In this document: piece after piece, positions 59,488 through 64,000 of the stretch
Numbering within the stretch: position 1 is the stretch's first letter
Layout of the letters: each line of letters opens with the position of its first letter
Program-made: the position numbers and the translations under genes
NCBI RefSeq assembly: GCF_014204915.1
Contig: NZ_JACHMH010000001.1
Coordinates: forward strand, 8,953,501-9,017,500
Direction: 5' to 3'
DNA from: Crossiella cryophila
GTDB taxonomy: Bacteria > Actinomycetota > Actinomycetes > Mycobacteriales > Pseudonocardiaceae
DNA length: 64,000 nucleotides
Notes under the pieces: model-generated
Seen by the model: the letters and a program-made list of their open reading frames with translations, nothing else
Databases searched by the model: none
Told to the model about the DNA's origin: nothing

Positions 59488-61266
59488 CTACGGGCGCAGT
59501 GCCTGGGTGTAGGCCTCCGCGGTGGCCAGCAGCTCCTCGGCGTGCGCGCGGCCGGATTCGGTGGACTCCAGCCCGGCCAGCATCCTGGCCAGCTCCACCA
59601 CCCGCTGGTTGTGGTTGAGCACCCGCACCCCGGACTTGGTCAGCCCCTCGGCGCCGATGTTCTTGTCCACCAGCAGGTGCCGGTCGGCGTAGGCGGCCAC
59701 CTGGGCCAGGTGGGTGACCACGATGACCTGGTGGCTGCGGGCCAGTTTGGCCAGCCGCCGCCCGATCTCCACCGCGGCCCGCCCGCCGACCCCTGCGTCG
59801 ACCTCGTCGAAGACCAGGGTGGGCACCGGGTCGGTGTGCGCGAGCACCACCTCGATGGCCAGCATCACCCGGGACAGCTCACCGCCGGAGGCGCCCTTGT
59901 GCACCGGCAGCGCGGGCGCGCCGGGGTGCGCGACGAGCAGCAGCTCGACCTCGTCCACCCCGTCCGGCCCGGCCTGCAGCAGCTCGTTGCCGACCTTGAG
60001 CGACAGCTCGTCGCCCTCGCCTGCCTGCTTGTGCTGCACGGTCAGTTCGATCCTGGCGTGCGCCATGGCCAGTCCGGACAGTTCCTCGGTGACCGCCTTG
60101 GCCAGCTGTTCGGCCGCGGTGCGCCGGATCGCGGTGAGCGTGCCCGCGATCTTGGCCAGCTTCTTGGCCAGCGCGTCCCGCTGCTTGGCGAGCTTGCCGA
60201 GGGTCTCCTCGGAGGTGTCCAGGCCGGTCAGCCTGGCCTGCGCGTCGGCGGCCCAGACCAGCACGCCGTCCACGTCCGCGGCGTACTTGCGGGTGAGCTG
60301 CTTCAGCTCGGCCTGCCGGGCCAGCACCCGTTCCAGCTCGGCCGGATCGGCGTCGAGCTGCTCCAGGTAGGTGGTCAGTTCGGTGCCCACGTCGGTGAGC
60401 AGCGCCGCCGCCTCCACCAGCCGGGGTTCCAGTTCACGCAGCGCCGGGTCCTCGGCAGCGGCCAGCCTGCGCCGGGCCTCGCCGATCAGGCCGAGCGCGC
60501 CGGGCTGGTCGGGATCGCCGTCGGCGGCGCCGGCCACCGCGTGCGCGGCCCCGGAGGCGGTCTCGCGGAGCTGGTCGGCGTCGGCGAGCCTGCGGGCCCG
60601 GTCGACCAGCAGGGTGTCCTCGCCGGGCTGCGGGGCCACGGACTCGATCTCGCCCAGCCCGTGCCGCAGCATCTCGGCCTCGCGGACCATCTCGCGGGCG
60701 CGTTCGGTGCGTTCGGTCAGCTCCCTGGCCACCGCGATCCACTGCCCGCGCAGGTCCCGGTACTCGGCCAGCGGTTCGGCGATGGCCGCGCCCGCGAAGC
60801 GGTCCAGCACGGCCCGCTGCTCGCCGGTGCGCATCAGCCGGAGCTGGTCGTTCTGCCCGTGCACGGCGAGCAGTTGTTCGGTCAGCTCGGAGAGCAGCCC
60901 GACCGGCACGCTCCGCCCACCCAGGTGGGCCTTGGAGCGTCCGTCGGCGCTCACCGAGCGCACGGTGATGAGGCTGCCGTCGTCGTCGACGTCGGCGCCA
61001 GCCTCGGTGGCCACGCTCAGCGCCTGGGCGGCCCCGGCACGCGCGTCGTCACCGCGGAGTTGGAAGGTTCCCTCGACGGTGGCGCGCTCAGCCCCGGTCC
61101 GAACCCTGGAGGCTTCCGCGCGACCGCCAGAGAGCAGGTGGAGCCCGGTCACCACCATTGTCTTGCCAGCACCCGTCTCACCGGTGACCACGGTGAGGCC
61201 GGGGTGCAGTTCGAGGGTGGCGTCGGCAATCACGCCGAGGCCCTGGATGCGCATCTCGGCCAGCAC
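59488..61266 (-). CDS. recN: DNA repair protein RecN
   Basis: A 592-residue SMC-like ATPase for double-strand break repair. Walker A GETGAGKTMVV occurs at about 31-41, long helical coiled coils span 150-370, and the LSRVMLAIEVVL signature and DEVDAGVGGRAA Walker B are at 470-510. The GTG 61266 start (VLAEMRIQGLG) matches the family start; ATG 61296 would add 10 residues. It follows nadK by 45 bp. The order tlyA-nadK-recN is typical of actinomycetes. Confidence 0.95.
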   Translation of the reverse strand: MLAEMRIQGLGVIADATLELHPGLTVVTGETGAGKTMVVTGLHLLSGGRAEASRVRTGAERATVEGTFQLRGDDARAGAAQALSVATEAGADVDDDGSLITVRSVSADGRSKAHLGGRSVPVGLLSELTEQLLAVHGQNDQLRLMRTGEQRAVLDRFAGAAIAEPLAEYRDLRGQWIAVARELTERTERAREMVREAEMLRHGLGEIESVAPQPGEDTLLVDRARRLADADQLRETASGAAHAVAGAADGDPDQPGALGLIGEARRRLAAAEDPALRELEPRLVEAAALLTDVGTELTTYLEQLDADPAELERVLARQAELKQLTRKYAADVDGVLVWAADAQARLTGLDTSEETLGKLAKQRDALAKKLAKIAGTLTAIRRTAAEQLAKAVTEELSGLAMAHARIELTVQHKQAGEGDELSLKVGNELLQAGPDGVDEVELLLVAHPGAPALPVHKGASGGELSRVMLAIEVVLAHTDPVPTLVFDEVDAGVGGRAAVEIGRRLAKLARSHQVIVVTHLAQVAAYADRHLLVDKNIGAEGLTKSGVRVLNHNQRVVELARMLAGLESTESGRAHAEELLATAEAYTQALRP

Positions 61267-61311
61267 AGACGAGACACTACTGGGCCGGACCGACATTCGC
61301 GCCAGGGGTGC

Positions 61312-62211
61312 CTACCGGTTGGGGATAACTGGTCCGCGCCAGCCCTGGACCGGCAGCGAGAACTTGCGCACCAGCCGGTCGGCGAAGGGTTCCTTCTTCA
61401 GCCGCACCAGGTTGACCGGCACCTTCCCGCCGACGACCTCCACCCGCGCGCCGGGCGGCAGCTCCACGGTGCGCTGCCCGTCGCAGCACAGCACCGCGGG
61501 GTGTCCACCGGGCGCGACCTCCACCGCGACCAGCGAGTTCGGCGAGACCACCAGCGGCCGGGCGAACAGCGCGTGCGCGTTGCTGGGCACCACCAGCAGT
61601 GCCTCCACCTCGGGCCAGATCACCGGCCCGCCGGCGGAGAAGGCGTAGGCGGTGGACCCGGTCGGCGTGGCCACCAGCACCCCGTCGCAGCCGAAGCCGG
61701 ACACCGGGCGCTCGTCGACCTCCAGCACCGCGTCCAGGATCCGTTCCCGGCTGGACTTCTCCACACTGGCCTCGTTGAGCGCCCAGGTGCGGGCCAGCAC
61801 GGTCCCGTTGAGCCGGACGATCACGTCCAGGGTCATCCGCTGTTCGACGTGGTAGGTCCGGTCGATGACCGCGGCCACCACCTCGTGCAGCTCCTCGGAG
61901 TCGGCCTCGGCCAGGAAGCCCACCCGGCCCAGGTTGACCCCGAGCACCGGCACCCCGGCGGGCCTGGCCAGTTCGGCGGCCCGCAGCAGGGTCCCGTCGC
62001 CGCCGAGCACCAGCACGAGTTCGGTGCCCTCGGCGGCCTCGTCGGTGTGCGCCACGATGGTGTCGTAGCAGGCCGCGTTGATGTCGGCGGCCTCCTCCAC
62101 CAGGACCCGCAGCCTCAACCCGGCCTGCCGTAGCTTCCCGGCCACGTATTCGGTCGTGCGCCGGTTCTCCGGACGGCCGGTGTGCACCACGAGCAAAAGC
62201 TCACGGGTCAT
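61312..62211 (-). CDS. nadK: NAD kinase
   Basis: A 299-residue NAD kinase that makes NADP with ATP or polyphosphate. The hallmark VLGGDGTLLRAAELA lies at about 68-82; VNLGRVGFLAEA, NEASVEK and VLVATPTGSTAYAFSAGGP are intact. ATG 62211 begins 20 bp after tlyA. The role is NADP supply for biosynthesis. Confidence 0.96.
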   Translation of the reverse strand: MTRELLLVVHTGRPENRRTTEYVAGKLRQAGLRLRVLVEEAADINAACYDTIVAHTDEAAEGTELVLVLGGDGTLLRAAELARPAGVPVLGVNLGRVGFLAEADSEELHEVVAAVIDRTYHVEQRMTLDVIVRLNGTVLARTWALNEASVEKSSRERILDAVLEVDERPVSGFGCDGVLVATPTGSTAYAFSAGGPVIWPEVEALLVVPSNAHALFARPLVVSPNSLVAVEVAPGGHPAVLCCDGQRTVELPPGARVEVVGGKVPVNLVRLKKEPFADRLVRKFSLPVQGWRGPVIPNR

Positions 62212-62231
62212 GAACGGTCTACCTCCAGTGC

Positions 62232-63047
62232 CTACTGCGGACCCGCGGCGACCGCGGCCCGAACCAGTTGCTCGGCCTCAGTCTCGGCCAACGGCACGCC
62301 CCGGCGAAGCCAGAGAAAATACTCGACGTTGCCGGAGGGACCCGGCAGGGGGCTGGCGGTGACCCCGCGCAGGGTCAGCCCGGACTCGGCCGCCGAGGCG
62401 ACCACGCCGGTGACGGCCTCGACCCGCAGCTCCGGATCACGCACCACGCCACCGGAGCCCAGACGCTCCTTGCCCACCTCGAACTGCGGTTTCACCATCG
62501 GCACCAGGTCCGCGCCGTCCGCCATGCAGGCGGCCAGCGCGGGCAGCACCAGGCGCAGGTAGATGAACGAGAGATCACCCACCACAAGATCAACGGTCCC
62601 GCCGATCTGCTCCGGCGTCAGATTCCGCACGTTGGTGCGGTCGAACACCTTCACCCGATCGTCGGTCTGCAACTTCCACACCAGCTGGCCGTAGCCGACG
62701 TCCACTGCGACCACCTCGGTCGCCCCGCCACGCAACAGCACATCGGTGAACCCACCCGTGGACGCGCCCGCGTCCAGGCAACGCCGCCCGGTCACGGTGA
62801 GCCCCAACGGCCCGAAGACCTCCAGCGCGCCCAGCAGTTTGTGCGCGCCGCGCGAGGCCCAGCCCGGATCGTCGGCGTCCTCGCGCACCACCACAGCCGC
62901 GTCGGTCTCCACCGAGGTCGCCGGTTTGCTCGCGACCGTGCCGCGCACGGTGACCCGGCCCGCGTTCACCAGCTCCACGGCGTGTTCCCGGGAGCGGGCG
63001 AGCCCGCGGCGCACCAGTTCGGCGTCCAGCCGTACCCGCCGAGGCAT
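62232..63047 (-). CDS. tlyA: TlyA family rRNA 2'-O-methyltransferase
   Basis: A 271-residue protein with an S4 domain (about 1-60; RLDAELVRRGLARSREHA) and a FtsJ-like methyltransferase domain. Motifs are CLDAGASTGGFTDVLLR, VDVGYGQL and LVVGDLSFI. TlyA methylates 16S and 23S rRNA in mycobacteria and affects capreomycin sensitivity. It starts 3 bp after the stop of the 49-residue gene. Confidence 0.95.
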   Translation of the reverse strand: MPRRVRLDAELVRRGLARSREHAVELVNAGRVTVRGTVASKPATSVETDAAVVVREDADDPGWASRGAHKLLGALEVFGPLGLTVTGRRCLDAGASTGGFTDVLLRGGATEVVAVDVGYGQLVWKLQTDDRVKVFDRTNVRNLTPEQIGGTVDLVVGDLSFIYLRLVLPALAACMADGADLVPMVKPQFEVGKERLGSGGVVRDPELRVEAVTGVVASAAESGLTLRGVTASPLPGPSGNVEYFLWLRRGVPLAETEAEQLVRAAVAAGPQ

Positions 63048-63050
63048 GGG

Positions 63051-63200
63051 TCAGACCTGGTCGATCGTGGACAGCGCCGAGGTCAGCGCGGTGTGCACCG
63101 CGTCGAACCTGGCCACGTGCTCGGCCAGCGGCACCGAGTCCAGGTCCTGCAGACCGACAAGGGCGGAGTCGATCTCCGCCACCGGCTGTTCGGGCGTCAT
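63051..63200 (-). CDS. 49-residue conserved small protein (Rv1693-like position)
   Basis: An open frame of 50 codons from ATG 63200 to TGA 63051. The start lies 2 bp after the HAD phosphatase stop and the stop lies 3 bp before tlyA. The product MTPEQPVAEIDSALVGLQDL is acidic and looks helical, with a coiled continuation to ALSTIDQV. A small gene sits in the same slot in mycobacteria (Rv1693). Its tight packing supports translation. Function unknown. Confidence 0.75.
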   Translation of the reverse strand: MTPEQPVAEIDSALVGLQDLDSVPLAEHVARFDAVHTALTSALSTIDQV

Positions 63201-63202
63201 GC

Positions 63203-64000
63203 TCACCACGCTATACCCAGTTTCCGCAACGCCGCCTCAGCCTCGGCGCCCACCGGCGTCACCCCCGAAGGGACCCCACCGCCCGCACCCCACCACACCG
63301 AGCACAACGACCGCAGCGCCGACAACGGTTCCCCGCTCTCATCAGCCCCGCCAAGCCGAAGCCCGCCATCCACAACCTCGACCAGCCACCCGGCCCGCAC
63401 GCCGACCTCGACGTGCTCCACCGGCGCGACCAGCCCACCAAGATCCTCGGACATATAACGGCACCGCTGCTCGGGAACGGCCGCCAGCAAACCCGCCGGT
63501 GTGGCCACCCCCGTCAGCACCACCAACGCGGGCAGTTCGGCCGCACTGGCCCCGGCGATATCGGTGTCCAGCCGATCCCCCACGACCAAAGCCGCCGAAG
63601 CACCGGCCGACTCCGCCGCCAGTACCAACTGAGTCGGCTCCGGCTTCCCGGCCACCTCCGGCGAAAGCCCGGTGGCGGTCCGCAACGCGGCCACCATCGA
63701 CCCGTTGCCCGGCAACAACCCACGCTCGGTCGGCAAGGTGGCGTCCACATTGGACGCGAGCCAATAGGCACCGCCCCGGATGGCGATGCAGGCCTCAGCC
63801 AGCTGAGCCCACCCGGTCTCCGGCGAATGCCCCTGCACCACGGCCACCGGTTCGTCCGCCGCGGCCTCGACCACCCGAAGCCCCACCGCCCGAACCTCGG
63901 CCCGCAACGCCTCAGCCCCCACCACCAGCACCGGCGACCCGGCCGCCAGCTTCGCGGCCAACACCGCCGCCGCGGCCTGGGAACTGGTACTCACCTCACG
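63203..64000 (-). CDS. HAD-IIA family phosphatase, 5' end outside the window
   Basis: The C-terminal 265 residues or so of a HAD-superfamily subclass IIA hydrolase (Rv1692-like, glycerol-3-phosphate or p-nitrophenyl phosphatase group). Seen are SNVDATLPTERGLLPGNGSMVAAL, the KPEP motif VAGKPEPTQLV and VGDRLDTDIAGA, hallmarks of the group. The N-terminal DLDGT catalytic motif is missing because the gene continues beyond 64000. The stop lies 2 bp before the small gene. Confidence 0.88.
   Translation of the reverse strand, partial: REVSTSSQAAAAVLAAKLAAGSPVLVVGAEALRAEVRAVGLRVVEAAADEPVAVVQGHSPETGWAQLAEACIAIRGGAYWLASNVDATLPTERGLLPGNGSMVAALRTATGLSPEVAGKPEPTQLVLAAESAGASAALVVGDRLDTDIAGASAAELPALVVLTGVATPAGLLAAVPEQRCRYMSEDLGGLVAPVEHVEVGVRAGWLVEVVDGGLRLGGADESGEPLSALRSLCSVWWGAGGGVPSGVTPVGAEAEAALRKLGIAW

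Overview
This 64 kb window is chromosomal DNA of a high-GC actinomycete. Its right-hand third has the gene order of the Mycobacterium tuberculosis Rv1692-Rv1711 block (HAD phosphatase, small protein, tlyA, nadK, recN, steA, steB, pyrG, Nudix, xerD, parA-like, scpA, scpB, rluB, with ald inserted). The left part carries soil-actinomycete traits: secreted glycosidases, a DasR-type dre site, EspG, DUF574 methyltransferases and many GTG starts with GTGA overlaps. A member of Pseudonocardiaceae is my best guess; this is inference from gene content, not a computed placement.

Layout. 1-7.4 kb: XdhC protein; a minus-strand run of GH92 mannosidase, tetR, SDR and aldo-keto reductase with a palindromic operator ahead of the SDR; repeat cluster A; a small membrane protein; a Clp-N-repeat regulator with twin operators. 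7.5-10.6 kb: the selenocysteine cassette tRNA-Sec, selA, selB. 10.6-13.7 kb: a mau-like cluster (MauE-type and MauD-type redox proteins, a Tat-exported six-cysteine protein resembling methylamine dehydrogenase light chain, two small or polytopic membrane proteins). 13.6-19.7 kb: subtilisin-like protease, ABC exporter, small secreted peptide. 19.7-24.8 kb: a lower-GC patch with a DUF3892 protein, an acyltransferase, a large hypothetical protein, a secreted DNRLRE-type protein. 24.4-30.9 kb: a PAS-GGDEF-EAL protein coupled to a NYN/PIN-like protein, two DUF574 methyltransferases, a ROK regulator, another methyltransferase. 31-36.3 kb: two tandem secreted esterases, a GH16-CBM6 glucanase behind a LacI-type operator, an orphan EspG. 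36.3-37.2 kb: hairpin-rich noncoding DNA with repeat cluster B. 37.2-44.3 kb: reductase pair, ECF sigma/anti-sigma pair, GH20 hexosaminidase behind a dre-like site, a Tat-exported amidase. 44.3-48.7 kb: ornithine-lipid-type acyltransferases with DedA, then a two-component system. 48.7-64 kb: repeat cluster C, then the conserved housekeeping block interrupted by repeat cluster D; a HAD phosphatase runs off the right edge.

The two most unusual signals are (1) about 35 copies of a 22-bp repeat in four intergenic loci, arranged head to tail within arrays and in opposite orientation between arrays, and (2) the reduced mau-like redox cluster that lacks recognisable MauB and MauG. Several genes appear to have leaderless promoters overlapped by palindromic operators. 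The carbohydrate enzymes (GH92, GH16, GH20) each have their own putative regulator or operator.
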